Of a stretch of 64,000 bases of DNA, positions 1 through 8,385 are shown piece by piece. Below the pieces are notes generated by a model. The model did not search any database. It saw nothing but the letters and a program-made list of their open reading frames with translations, and was not told where the DNA came from. This DNA is from Streptomyces sp. NBC_00414 (GTDB taxonomy: Bacteria > Actinomycetota > Actinomycetes > Streptomycetales > Streptomycetaceae): NCBI RefSeq assembly GCF_036038375.1, contig NZ_CP107935.1, positions 6,386,001-6,450,000 of the forward strand, read 5' to 3'. A program made the translations under genes and the position numbers. The first letter of the stretch is position 1; each line of letters begins with the position of its first letter.

Positions 1-1
1 G

Positions 2-916
2 CGCGCCGTCGGCATCGGCAGCCGACTCGGCACCTGGCTGGCCCTGCCCGAGCACGCCGACCGGGTGACCGAGGAGCTCGCCACCGCGCTCAGGGGAGCC
101 CTCGCGGTGCTCCGCGACTCGGACGTGCAGGCCGTCGTCGGCGAGGCCATCAACCGGCGGGCCGACGCCCAGGAGATCGCCCCCGGCATCGGGAAGACCC
201 TGGAGAAGGTCGTCGCGGACGGCGGCCACCGGCGGGTCGTCGACCTGATCTGCGTACGCGCCCACGACTGGCTCGTCCTCCACAACGACCAGGTGATGGA
301 CGCCGTGCAGGGCGGCGCCCCCGGCTGGACCCCGCGGTTCGTCGACAAGAGGGTCGGCGAGCGCGTCTACAAGGAACTGCTGCGGTTCGTCACCGAGATG
401 CGGGACATGCCCGAGCATCCGGCCCGTGGCGCCCTCGACCGGTTCCTCACCGACTTCGCCTCCGACCTCCAGTCCGACACCGACACCCGTGCGCGGGTGG
501 AGAACCTCAAGCGCGAGGTCCTCGGGCGCGGCGAGGTCCAGGACCTCATCGCCTCCACGTGGTCCTCCGTACGGCGGATGATCGTGTCCGCGGCGGAGGA
601 CGAGCGCAGTGAGCTGCGGTTGCGTGTGCGGGCGTCGCTGCTGTCCCTCGGGACGCGGATGGCCACCGACGCGAGGTTGCAGGGCAAGGTCGACGGGTGG
701 GTCGAGGGGGCGGCGGTCTATGTCGTGACGACCTACCGCGACGAGATCACCTCGCTCATCACCGAGACCGTCGCGGGGTGGGACGCCGAGCACACCTCCC
801 GGAAGATCGAGGCGCACATCGGGCGGGATCTGCAGTTCATCCGGATCAACGGCACGGTTGTCGGCTCGCTGGCGGGCCTTCTCATTTATGCGGTGTCGCG
901 GGCTTTCGGGGCGTGA
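2..916 (+). CDS. DUF445 family membrane-associated protein (5' end outside window)
   Basis: The reading frame is open from the first bases of the window, so the gene starts upstream; the GTG at 65 is internal. About 304 residues are visible. The stretch is charged and largely helical (for example KREVLGRGEVQDLIAST), and it ends in one hydrophobic segment, GSLAGLLIYAVSRAFGA, that probably anchors the C-terminus in the membrane. This alternation of long helices with a terminal membrane helix fits the DUF445 (YjiN-like) family, whose biochemical role is unknown. The family call is by eye. A large inverted repeat follows the stop codon and may end the transcript. Confidence 0.75.
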   Translation, partial: RAVGIGSRLGTWLALPEHADRVTEELATALRGALAVLRDSDVQAVVGEAINRRADAQEIAPGIGKTLEKVVADGGHRRVVDLICVRAHDWLVLHNDQVMDAVQGGAPGWTPRFVDKRVGERVYKELLRFVTEMRDMPEHPARGALDRFLTDFASDLQSDTDTRARVENLKREVLGRGEVQDLIASTWSSVRRMIVSAAEDERSELRLRVRASLLSLGTRMATDARLQGKVDGWVEGAAVYVVTTYRDEITSLITETVAGWDAEHTSRKIEAHIGRDLQFIRINGTVVGSLAGLLIYAVSRAFGA

Positions 917-1005
917 CCCCGACCGGGGGTTCGCTTCCGCGGGTCGGGTGATGGTCTGCGGGTGCGTCGTGGCTGGTCGCGCGGTTCCCGGCCCCCCTGA
1001 AGGCA

Positions 1006-1079
1006 AAAGATTGCGCCGTTCCCCGCGCCCCCAGGAGGGGCTGCGCCCCATTGGGGGGGCGGGGAACGGCGCAATCTTT
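1006..1079. terminator. Long inverted repeat, probable terminator
   Basis: Arms 1006-1026 and 1059-1079 are perfect 21-nt reverse complements; the loop of about 32 nt is G/C-rich and can pair further. It lies between two plus-strand genes. The core, TTCCCCGCGCCCC, recurs at 60557-60625 and in similar form near 47166 and 47250, so this is one copy of a dispersed hairpin family. There is no T-tract, which is usual for Streptomyces terminators. Confidence 0.6.
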
Positions 1080-1237
1080 GCTCTTGGAGGGGGGCGGGGA
1101 ACTGCGCGAACGGGCCCCCACCGGCCCGCAGCCGAAGCACGATCCGCAGACCCCCCGCCCGGCCAGGGAAGTGGCAGGTGAGAGCGCGGCGGATCGGGGA
1201 ACTCGGGGAGATGTTCCCGAGCCGCAGGAGGGGTGCC

Positions 1238-2704
1238 GTGGCCGTCACCGACGCCGGATCCGCAGACACCGGAGCCGTCACCACCGCCGTGCCCGCCCGA
1301 CTGGACCGGCTGCCCTGGTCCCGCTGGCACTGGACCATCGTCATCGGGCTCGGCACGGTCTGGATCCTGGACGGTCTGGAAGTCACCGTCGTCGGAAACA
1401 TCGCCGGCCGGCTCTCCGAGGAGGGCAGCGGACTGCCCATCTCGGCCGCGCAGGTCACCGGCATCGCCGCCGCCCTCTATGTGGCCGGAGCCTGCTCGGG
1501 CGCCCTGTTCTTCGGCCGGCTCACGGACAAGTTCGGCCGCCGCAAGCTGTTCATGGTCACCCTGGCCGTCTATCTCGCGGCCACCGCCATGACGGCTCTC
1601 TCCTTCTCCACCTGGTGGTTCCTCCTCTTCCGCTTCCTCACCGGCTTCGGCATCGGCGGCGAGTACGCGGCCATCAACTCGGCGATCGACGAACTGATCC
1701 CCTCGAAGTACCGCGGCCGCGTCGACCTGATCATCAACGGCAGCTTCTGGCTGGGCGCGATCGCCGGCTCACTCCTGTCGATCGTCGCGCTGAACACGGA
1801 CCTGTTCGCGATGAACGTCGGCTGGCGGCTCACCTTCGTCCTCGGCGTCGTCCTCGGCCTGGTGATCCTCCTCGTACGCCGCAACGTCCCCGAGAGCCCG
1901 CGATGGCTGTTCATCCACGGCAAGGGGGAGGAGGCGGAACGCCTGGTCACCGAGGCCGAGCGGCAGATCGAGGAGGAGACCGGACGCGAGCTCCCACCGC
2001 CCGCGGGTGAGATCACCATCCACCAGCGCAAGAGCATCGGCTTCGGCATGATCGCCCGCACGGTCTTCACGACCTACCGCAAGCGCGCCGTGCTCGGCCT
2101 CTCCCTCTTCATCGGGCAGGCGTTCCTCTACAACGCGATCACCTTCGGCTTCGGCGCGATCCTCACCAAGTTCTTCGACGTGCCGACCGGCAGCACCGGC
2201 TACTACTTCGCCGTCATCGCGGTCGGCAACTTCCTCGGCCCGCTGCTCCTCGGCAAGTTCTTCGACACCGTGGGCCGCCGGATCATGATCTCGTCCACGT
2301 ACCTGCTGTCCGGCATCCTGCTCTTCGGCACGGCCTGGCTCTTCGACCAGGGCTCGCTGAGCGCGACCACCCTCACCGCCTGCTGGTGCGTCGTCCTGTT
2401 CTTCGCCTCGGCGGGCGCGAGCAGCGCGTATCTGACGGTCTCCGAGATCTTCCCGATGGAGACCCGCGCCATGGCGATCGCCTTCTTCTACGCCATCGGC
2501 ACCGCGGCCGGCGGTATCAGCGGCCCGCTGATCTTCTCGGAGCTGACCAGCACGGGTGTCGTCGGGGACACGGTCCTCGCCTTCCAGATCGGCGCCGGAC
2601 TGATGTGCGCGGCCGGACTCGTCGCGGCCGTGCTCGCGGTGAAGGCGGAGGGCCGCTCCCTGGAGGACATCGCCAGCCCCCTGTCGAAGGCAGAAGCCCC
2701 GTAG
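1238..2704 (+). CDS. MFS transporter, sugar-porter/metabolite:H+ symporter type
   Basis: A 488-residue major facilitator protein with about 12 membrane helices that should import or export a small solute by proton symport. Motif A is seen after helix 2 (GRLTDKFGRRKLF) and its counterpart in the second half (GKFFDTVGRRIMI). The sugar-porter-like motif VPESPRWLF ends the first six-helix bundle and is followed by a charged cytoplasmic loop. The GTG at 1238 is preferred because AGGAGGGG at 1226-1233 sits at normal distance; in-frame starts at 1178 and 1211 lack such a site. The substrate cannot be read from the sequence. The gene stands alone. Confidence 0.88.
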   Translation: MAVTDAGSADTGAVTTAVPARLDRLPWSRWHWTIVIGLGTVWILDGLEVTVVGNIAGRLSEEGSGLPISAAQVTGIAAALYVAGACSGALFFGRLTDKFGRRKLFMVTLAVYLAATAMTALSFSTWWFLLFRFLTGFGIGGEYAAINSAIDELIPSKYRGRVDLIINGSFWLGAIAGSLLSIVALNTDLFAMNVGWRLTFVLGVVLGLVILLVRRNVPESPRWLFIHGKGEEAERLVTEAERQIEEETGRELPPPAGEITIHQRKSIGFGMIARTVFTTYRKRAVLGLSLFIGQAFLYNAITFGFGAILTKFFDVPTGSTGYYFAVIAVGNFLGPLLLGKFFDTVGRRIMISSTYLLSGILLFGTAWLFDQGSLSATTLTACWCVVLFFASAGASSAYLTVSEIFPMETRAMAIAFFYAIGTAAGGISGPLIFSELTSTGVVGDTVLAFQIGAGLMCAAGLVAAVLAVKAEGRSLEDIASPLSKAEAP

Positions 2705-2844
2705 CCTGCGGCGTCCAGCCGTCCAGGGCCACGTCCAGGGGCTGTTGTACGACTCCGAGCCCGCGCTGCGACTCAGAGGAACGGGCGGGAACTGAGTACG
2801 CGTACTCTGTCGGCCCTGTGTACGGCAGGGGGACCTTTGTTCCC

Positions 2845-3348
2845 ATGACCGAGAAGCTGCTGGGCCCGCTGTCGAAGCGCCCCTGGACGGAACGCTGGCC
2901 GACCCGCCTGCTGGGTGCCGCCCTGTCCTCGGCGGCGTACCTGCTCTGTGTCCCCTGGGATCTGCGCGACCACCCCGTGTCACCCGGTACGGCCGCGGAG
3001 GCGACGCCCGTGACCGTCCTCGGAGTCGCGGCCCTGGCCGTGCTGCTGCTCCTGCTGGCCGCGTACTTCGGCCGCCGTGACGCCCTCGCCTGGCCCCTGC
3101 TGCTGGTGGCGGCGCCCCCGGCCACGCTCATGTACCTCTCGTTCCACACGCACCCCGAGCCGCCCGAGCCGTCCGGTGCGCCCGGGTGGCCCTGGCAGCT
3201 GATCTGGGCGTTCTCCACCCTCGTCATCGCGGCGGGCGTGCTCGTCGCGACATCCGTGGCCCGGCGGTTCAGGGAGGACGCGGAGGAGTCGCTGGACGGG
3301 TTGGTGTTCGCCCACCAGCACCCGCACCCGTGCCGGCAGCGGGCGTGA
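2845..3348 (+). CDS. Small integral membrane protein, function unknown
   Basis: A 167-residue protein with about four hydrophobic segments (near residues 20-40, 55-75, 80-100 and 120-140) and a charged, His-rich tail (FAHQHPHPCRQRA). No catalytic motif is seen. The ATG at 2845 follows a G-rich stretch at 2827-2833; a GTG at 2818 is the alternative. The gene is convergent with the next one and leaves only three bases between the two stop codons, so the two transcripts must overlap at their 3' ends. Confidence 0.7.
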   Translation: MTEKLLGPLSKRPWTERWPTRLLGAALSSAAYLLCVPWDLRDHPVSPGTAAEATPVTVLGVAALAVLLLLLAAYFGRRDALAWPLLLVAAPPATLMYLSFHTHPEPPEPSGAPGWPWQLIWAFSTLVIAAGVLVATSVARRFREDAEESLDGLVFAHQHPHPCRQRA

Positions 3349-3351
3349 GCG

Positions 3352-3912
3352 TCAGGCGCCCGTCGTGGAACCGGGCCGCACGATCATCAGGATCGTGACG
3401 GTGGCCCAGAGCAGGTTGAAGATGCCGGTGAACATGGCGAGTTGCACGGTGACCCGGGGGTTCACGGCGACCGCGGCCGACGCGGGTGCGCCCGCCTCGG
3501 ATGTCGCCGCCGTCCCGGGTGTCGCCGGTGCCCCCGGCGCCTGCGCGGTCCCCGGCCCCACCGCTTCCACCGCTTCCACCGCTTCGAGGATCTCCTCCTG
3601 GCGGGGCAGCACCAGAGCCAGCAGGACGGCCGCCGCGACGCCGGTCAGGGCCATCGAAATGATCAGCCAGGTGTCGTTGAGCACGCCCATGCTGAGAGCC
3701 GTGGCCATGCCGAGTACGGGAACGGCGATGCCCAGAGCCGCGTACACCCGGCAGATCCGGTGCAGCAGGCGCACGGTCTCCGTCGCCCTCGGGTTGCCGG
3801 GATCGGCGAGGGCCCGCCGGGCGCTGGGCGGGAACATGCTGGCCGCGACGGTGACGGGCCCGACGGCGATGATCGCGACGAGGACGTGGAGTACGAGGAG
3901 CAACTTGGTCAC
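3352..3912 (-). CDS. DUF2269-like integral membrane protein
   Basis: 186 residues starting at GTG. The N-terminus (LLLVLHVLVAIIAVGPVTV) with its early His inside a membrane helix, then RRICRVYAALGIAVPVLG and two more helices, resembles the DUF2269 family of predicted membrane proteins of unknown function. Between the third and last helices lies an Ala/Pro/Gly-rich linker of about 50 residues with the repeat EAVEAVEAV. The family call is by eye and moderate. It is divergently oriented from the AraC-type regulator, with about 200 bp between them that contain short GGCCGAGCC-type repeats. Confidence 0.65.
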   Translation of the reverse strand: MTKLLLVLHVLVAIIAVGPVTVAASMFPPSARRALADPGNPRATETVRLLHRICRVYAALGIAVPVLGMATALSMGVLNDTWLIISMALTGVAAAVLLALVLPRQEEILEAVEAVEAVGPGTAQAPGAPATPGTAATSEAGAPASAAVAVNPRVTVQLAMFTGIFNLLWATVTILMIVRPGSTTGA

Positions 3913-4119
3913 GAGGTGACGGTAGGCGGCGTACCGGATCTTGTGGAAGTGGCGGTATCGCCAGCCTTCAACGGATTCTCGCCAGGCCTTGGCCGTGCCT
4001 CAGTCGGGCTCCGGCCAAGCTTCGGCCGAGCCCTGGCCGGTTCCGGCCGAGCCCCACCTGAGGTCCAGGCCGGTGGGGTGCCGCTTGGCCGGAATCCGGT
4101 GGCTGCCTATTCTTTTGCC

Positions 4120-5205
4120 ATGCACACCGTGGCTGTACTGGCGCTCGACGGGGTCATCCCGTTCGATCTCTCCGCTCCGATCGACACCTTCAACTGGGCC
4201 CGGCTGCCCGACGGCCGCGCGCCCTACCGGATCAAGGTCTGCTCGCCGACCGAGGAGGTGAGCGCGGGTGCGTTCATGGTCCGGGTGCCGTACGGGCTGG
4301 AGGCGCTGGCCGAGGCGGACACGATCATCGTGCCCGGCACCACCGACCCGACCTCCCCGCTGCCGCCCGGCGTGACCGAGGCCCTGCGCGCGGCGGCCGC
4401 GAACGGGACGCGTATCGCCTCCATCTGCGTCGGCGCGTTCATCTTCGCCGCCACCGGGCTGCTGGACGGGCAGCGGGCGACCACGCACTGGATCGCGGCG
4501 GCCGACCTGACGGCCATGCACCCGGCGGTGACGGTCGACCCCAACGTCCTGTACGTCGACAACGGCCAGTTCCTCACCTCCGCGGGGGCCGCCGCGGCCA
4601 TGGACATGTGCCTGCACATGATCCGCAAGGACTACGGCTCGGCCGTCGCCGCCCACGCCGCCCGGATGTCCGTCATGCCGCTCGAACGGGAGGGCGGGCA
4701 GGCCCAGTTCATCGTCCACACCCAGCCCCCGGCCCCGGCGGGCACGACGATGGAGCCCTTGCTGAACTGGCTGGAGGAGAACGCCGACCGCGATCTGACG
4801 CTGGACGACATCGCCGCCCGGGCCGGCACCAGCGCGCGTACGCTCAACCGCCGGTTCCGCGAGCAGACCGGTACGACGCCCCTGCAGTGGCTGCACCGGG
4901 CGCGGGTGCGCAGGGCCCAGCACCTGCTGGAGAGCACCTCCCATCCGGTCGAACGCATCGCCGTCCAGGCGGGGTTCGGCTCGCCGACCGCCTTCCGGGA
5001 CCGGTTCAGGAGGGTGGTGGGGACGAGCCCGCAGGCGTACCGGAGGGCGTTCCGCGGAGCGCCGGACGGCGGCGCGGCCGGTGGTGTGAAGGGCGGTGCG
5101 GTCGGCGGTGTGAAGGGTGGTGCGAACGGCGGTGCGGTCGGTGGTGCGAAGGGCGGTGCGGACTTCGACCGCGGCCATGAGGTCCGCGTACCGCAACAGA
5201 CGTAA
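4120..5205 (+). CDS. GlxA-family transcriptional regulator (DJ-1/PfpI + AraC HTH)
   Basis: A 361-residue regulator. Residues 1-190 form a DJ-1/PfpI class I amidotransferase-like domain (LALDGVIPFDLSAPIDTFNW; the nucleophile-elbow region ASICVGAFIFAATGLLDG keeps a Cys). Residues 210-310 hold two AraC-type helix-turn-helix motifs (LDDIAARAGTSARTLNRRF and VERIAVQAGFGSPTAFRDRF), which bind DNA. The start is the ATG at 4120, where the DJ-1 fold begins; the frame is open further upstream without homology. The last 45 residues are odd: eight GGXX tetrapeptides encoded by a 12-nt tandem repeat. The ligand and target genes are unknown. The name GlxA here is a regulator family name and has nothing to do with the copper oxidase near 56 kb. 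Confidence 0.9.
   Translation: MHTVAVLALDGVIPFDLSAPIDTFNWARLPDGRAPYRIKVCSPTEEVSAGAFMVRVPYGLEALAEADTIIVPGTTDPTSPLPPGVTEALRAAAANGTRIASICVGAFIFAATGLLDGQRATTHWIAAADLTAMHPAVTVDPNVLYVDNGQFLTSAGAAAAMDMCLHMIRKDYGSAVAAHAARMSVMPLEREGGQAQFIVHTQPPAPAGTTMEPLLNWLEENADRDLTLDDIAARAGTSARTLNRRFREQTGTTPLQWLHRARVRRAQHLLESTSHPVERIAVQAGFGSPTAFRDRFRRVVGTSPQAYRRAFRGAPDGGAAGGVKGGAVGGVKGGANGGAVGGAKGGADFDRGHEVRVPQQT
5068..5163 (+). repeat. 12-nt tandem repeat encoding GGXX tetrapeptides
   Basis: Eight consecutive 12-nt units encode GGAA, GGVK, GGAV, GGVK, GGAN, GGAV, GGAK and GGAD at the C-terminus of the AraC-type regulator. The units differ mostly at third positions, so the repeat has diverged while keeping its coding sense. 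Confidence 0.9.
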
Positions 5206-5359
5206 CCGCTGCGTCACGGCCCCCTCTGGTGCCACAACTCTCCCGGCATGACTCGTGTCGAAGTGGGCGTGAGTGAGAGCAACTCGGCTTTACCCGTGTA
5301 TTCACATACAAGCCGGGCTTCCGTTCTCACCTGACACTTCATCAACGGGGGAACACATC

Positions 5360-6889
5360 ATGACCATCAACAACCTCGGCTCCCGCCGCAGGACCGTCTC
5401 CGTCGCCGTGTCCGCGGCCTCCTTCCTGCTGCTGGGCGGCCTCGCCATCGCCGCCGCGCCCGCCTCCTTCGCGGGCACCCCTGGCGGGACCTCCGCGAAC
5501 GACCGCAACTCCGACTTCGACGGCGACGGCTACAACGACGTCCTGATCGGCGCGCCGAGAGGCACCGTCGACGGCAAGGCGGGCGCCGGATTCGTCACCG
5601 TCCAGTACGGGGCGGCCAACGGCATGGGCAAGAACGACAGCGTCCCCGGGGCCCGTACCGCGGTCTTCAGCCAGTCCACCGCCGGAGTCCCCGGCACCTC
5701 GCAGACATCCGACTCCTTCGGCTCGGCCGTCGCCACGGGTGACCTCGATGCCGACGGTTACGACGATGCGGTGATCGGGGCGCCCGGCGAGGAGGTCGGT
5801 TCGCTGGAGGACGCCGGCCGGGTGACCGTGCTGTTCGGCTCCGAGGCCGGACTGGGCACCGCCCGCAGCGTCACGATCGCGTCCGCTGACCCGGCCGCCG
5901 GGACCCGCTTCGGCTCCGCCGCCACCGCGGCACGGCTGACGGGGGCGACGCAGGGCGACGTCGTCGCCGTGACCGACCACCGCGGTGCGGAACTCTTCAC
6001 CTACAGCGCGGGCGCGCTGCGGCACACGGGCACCCTCGACACGACCGCGCACCCCGCCGGGCGCGCCCTCACGCCGGCCTACCTGACCACCGGCGACTAC
6101 GACTCGGACGGCTACGCCGAGCTGGTCATCTCGGGGTACGGCCCCGGCGACGGCCACGCCCAGGGCTGGTCGTCGGTCTACTCGGGCGGCGAGAGCGGTG
6201 TGACCTACCAGCGTGACCTGCGCGGCGGTGTCTCCACCGCGTCGGGAGACATCGACAACGACGGGTACGACGACCTCGTCACGGGCCACAACAGCAGCCT
6301 CGACCACGAGGCGGAGGGCATGACAGGTGGCCTGATCGGCGTCTACTACGGCGGTGACAGCGGCCTGAGGGGCCAGGAGGCTCCCGAGGACGCGACCGAG
6401 GAGGCACCCCAGTACTGGACGCAGAACTCCCCGGGCGTGCCCGGCACCGGCGAGCGCGGTGACGCGTGGGGCACCGAGCTGTCGGTCGCCGATGTCGACG
6501 GGGACGGTTACGCGGACGTCGCCGTGGGCGCTCCCGGCGAGGACGTCGGCACCGTCCCGGACGCGGGCGCGGTGTGGCTGCTGCGCGGCTCGGCCGAGGG
6601 TCTGACGGCCACGGGTGCCCAGTCCTTCGACCAGAACAGCGCCGAGGTTCCCGGTACCGCGGAGGCCGGTGACGCGTGGGGGCAGCAGGTGCGGCTCGCC
6701 GACACGGACCACGACGGCCGCTCCGAACTGCTGGCCGCCGCGCCGGACGAGGACAGCGACGACGGGGTTGTCTGGCACCTGTCCGCGAGCACGAAGGGAC
6801 TCGTCACGACCGGCTCGTGGCTGTACGGCGCGCAGTCGCTCGGCGCCCCGGGCGACGGCGCCGCCTTCGGCACGGCGATCGACGAGTGA
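5360..6889 (+). CDS. Secreted FG-GAP/integrin-like repeat protein
   Basis: 509 residues. A Sec signal peptide ends near PASFA/GTPGG. The mature part is a beta-propeller of FG-GAP repeats, each with a calcium-binding DxDxDG loop followed by a hydrophobic strand: DFDGDGYNDVLIGAP, DLDADGYDDAVIGAP, DYDSDGYAELVIS, DIDNDGYDDLVTG, DVDGDGYADVAVGAP and DTDHDGRSELLAAAP. Such proteins are extracellular and bind calcium and often ligands or glycans; no catalytic domain is fused here. The ATG at 5360 is chosen because GGGGGA at 5346-5351 precedes it and the signal peptide begins there. The roughly 150 bp upstream is a plausible promoter region of a single-gene unit. Confidence 0.88.
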   Translation: MTINNLGSRRRTVSVAVSAASFLLLGGLAIAAAPASFAGTPGGTSANDRNSDFDGDGYNDVLIGAPRGTVDGKAGAGFVTVQYGAANGMGKNDSVPGARTAVFSQSTAGVPGTSQTSDSFGSAVATGDLDADGYDDAVIGAPGEEVGSLEDAGRVTVLFGSEAGLGTARSVTIASADPAAGTRFGSAATAARLTGATQGDVVAVTDHRGAELFTYSAGALRHTGTLDTTAHPAGRALTPAYLTTGDYDSDGYAELVISGYGPGDGHAQGWSSVYSGGESGVTYQRDLRGGVSTASGDIDNDGYDDLVTGHNSSLDHEAEGMTGGLIGVYYGGDSGLRGQEAPEDATEEAPQYWTQNSPGVPGTGERGDAWGTELSVADVDGDGYADVAVGAPGEDVGTVPDAGAVWLLRGSAEGLTATGAQSFDQNSAEVPGTAEAGDAWGQQVRLADTDHDGRSELLAAAPDEDSDDGVVWHLSASTKGLVTTGSWLYGAQSLGAPGDGAAFGTAIDE

Positions 6890-6937
6890 TCAGTACCGGC
6901 CGGTGAGGTCGAGTGGCCGGTGACGCCGGGCGGGGGG

Positions 6938-7027
6938 ATGACCCGTGGTGTGGTGACCGGTGGTGCGGTGACCCGTGGTGTGGTGACTGGTGGTGCGGTG
7001 ACCCGTGGGGCGATGACCGGTGGGGCC
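6938..7027. repeat. Six-copy 15-nt tandem repeat
   Basis: Six contiguous 15-mers alternate between the forms RTGACCCGTGGTGTG and GTGACCGGTGGTGCG with a few substitutions. They lie in the gap after the FG-GAP gene and end just before the stop codon of the next, minus-strand gene. The repeat has an open frame on the plus strand but no start context or protein homology. Confidence 0.9.
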
Positions 7028-7035
7028 GAATGGTC

Positions 7036-7338
7036 TCAGCCCCGCCGGTCTGCCACGGCCCACGACGCCAGGGCGACGGCCCCGGCGGCCCCGAACACCG
7101 CGGGCCACGCCCCGACCTTCTTGGCGAGCGGATGGGATCCGGCGAAGGCGGCGACGTACGCGACGGACAGCGCCCCGGCGGCCCACCCGCCGGCCTGCTG
7201 CCGCCACCGCTGGGCGGCCGCTGCCCCGGCGGCGGCGAGTACGACCCCGCCGAGCTGCCGCTTCCTGGTCCAGCGGGCGGCCCCGTACCCGCCGATGAGC
7301 CCACCGGCGGCCACCACCGCGGCCGGTACCTTCGCCAT
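7036..7338 (-). CDS. Small membrane protein, function unknown
   Basis: About 100 residues, with three or four short hydrophobic segments separated by small basic loops (AAVVAAGGLIGGYGAARW, LGGVVLAAAGAAAA, ALSVAYVAAFAG, AVFGAAGAVALASWAVA). No known motif is seen. The ATG at 7338 is preferred to the adjacent GTG at 7341 because AGGAGG ends five bases before it. The gene stands alone between a tandem repeat and the esterase gene. Confidence 0.65.
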   Translation of the reverse strand: MAKVPAAVVAAGGLIGGYGAARWTRKRQLGGVVLAAAGAAAAQRWRQQAGGWAAGALSVAYVAAFAGSHPLAKKVGAWPAVFGAAGAVALASWAVADRRG

Positions 7339-7412
7339 CACTGCCTCCTGTGCTGCCGCGTCCGTCGATCAGCCGAGACTAGCCCGCCGGTCCACCAGCT
7401 CGCCGACCCGGC

Positions 7413-8297
7413 CTACCGGGCGCCCGGCAGCACCTCTCCCGACAGCGGCAGCCCCAGCCCCGCCACCGCGCGGGCGACCAGGCGGGCCATCTCGACGGCG
7501 CCCCGCTCCTGGAAGTGGGTGTTGTCCTGCACCCCGTCGGGGAAGTTCGGATACTGCCCCGCGGCCAGCCAGAGGAAGATCCCCTTGGAGGCCTCGACGC
7601 CGATCCCGTCGAGATAGGCCCGGCTGGACGCCGAGAGATCGACCAGCGCGGCCCCCTCCTCCTGCGCGACCGCCTTCGCGGCGTTCACGTACTCGGGGAA
7701 GGAGACGTTGAACTTCCCGGTGGTGGCGTTGTAGGAGCGCCGCGAGACGGGCGTCACGACGACCGGTGTCGCGCCGCGCGCCCGGGTGCCCCGGATGTAG
7801 TCGTTGCGCAGGTACTCCTTGTAGTCGCCGGGGGAGGTGTACCGCTCGGCGTTGCCCACGGTGGCGTCGTTGTGCCCGAACTGCACGAAGAGGTAGTCGC
7901 CGGCCTTGATCACCTGGTGGATCGCGGCCAGCCGCCCCTGCTCGATGAAGGAACGCGAACTGCGCCCGCCGATGGCACGGTTGGCGACGGTGATGTTCGA
8001 GGTGAAGTACGAGGACAGCTTCTGGCCCCAGCCGGCCTGGGGGTAGTAGCCGGAGCTGTAGGTCTGCGCGGTGGAGTCACTGGCGATGTAGAGGGTCCCG
8101 GCCGCCGCCGCGGCGGCACGAGCGGTACCGGGCAGACCCAGAGCACCGAGGACCCCGGCACCGGCCGCACCGCCCAGAAACCGTCTGCGACTGCTCGCCC
8201 GATCGCCCGCCCGACGATCGCTGTCGCTGTCGCTGTTGCCGGTGCTGTGACCGTGGTTGTCGCCGTAACTGTTGCCGTTGTCGCTGCTGCGGCTCAT
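7413..8297 (-). CDS. Tat-exported SGNH hydrolase, rhamnogalacturonan acetylesterase-like
   Basis: 294 residues. A twin-arginine signal (SSRRRFLGGAAGAG, residues 35-48) is followed by a cleavable hydrophobic stretch. The catalytic blocks of the SGNH/CE12 family are present: the nucleophile Ser75 in ASDSTAQ, the oxyanion Gly in NRAIGGRSSRSF, GHND near residue 140, and the Asp-His pair in DNTHF near 260. These enzymes remove acetyl groups from pectic rhamnogalacturonan or other glycans outside the cell. Ahead of the Tat signal lies an unusual run of about 25 Ser, Asp, Asn and Gly residues, encoded by near-repeats of GCTGTCGCTGTC on the plus strand. Start: ATG at 8297 behind AAGGGAAGG. Confidence 0.9.
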   Translation of the reverse strand: MSRSSDNGNSYGDNHGHSTGNSDSDSDRRAGDRASSRRRFLGGAAGAGVLGALGLPGTARAAAAAAGTLYIASDSTAQTYSSGYYPQAGWGQKLSSYFTSNITVANRAIGGRSSRSFIEQGRLAAIHQVIKAGDYLFVQFGHNDATVGNAERYTSPGDYKEYLRNDYIRGTRARGATPVVVTPVSRRSYNATTGKFNVSFPEYVNAAKAVAQEEGAALVDLSASSRAYLDGIGVEASKGIFLWLAAGQYPNFPDGVQDNTHFQERGAVEMARLVARAVAGLGLPLSGEVLPGAR

Positions 8298-8385
8298 CTG
8301 ACCTTCCCTTTACGGGAGTTGGGGGGATGTCAGAGCTTGGTGGCAGCAGTGGACGGAAAGGTTGCCGGGTACGGAGCGCCGCCGT

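Noticed and set aside
1051..2010. Arg-rich plus-strand frame over the MFS gene, and similar long frames on the opposite strand of most genes
   Set aside because: They are shadows of G/C-rich codon use: dominated by Arg, Ala, Gly and Pro with no domain, and they overlap genes with clear homology.
6920..7711. Plus-strand open frame through the 15-nt repeat (MTRGVVTGGAVTRG)
   Set aside because: Its start has no ribosome site, and most of its length is antisense to the small membrane protein and SGNH genes; translation is Pro/Arg/Ala noise after the repeat.
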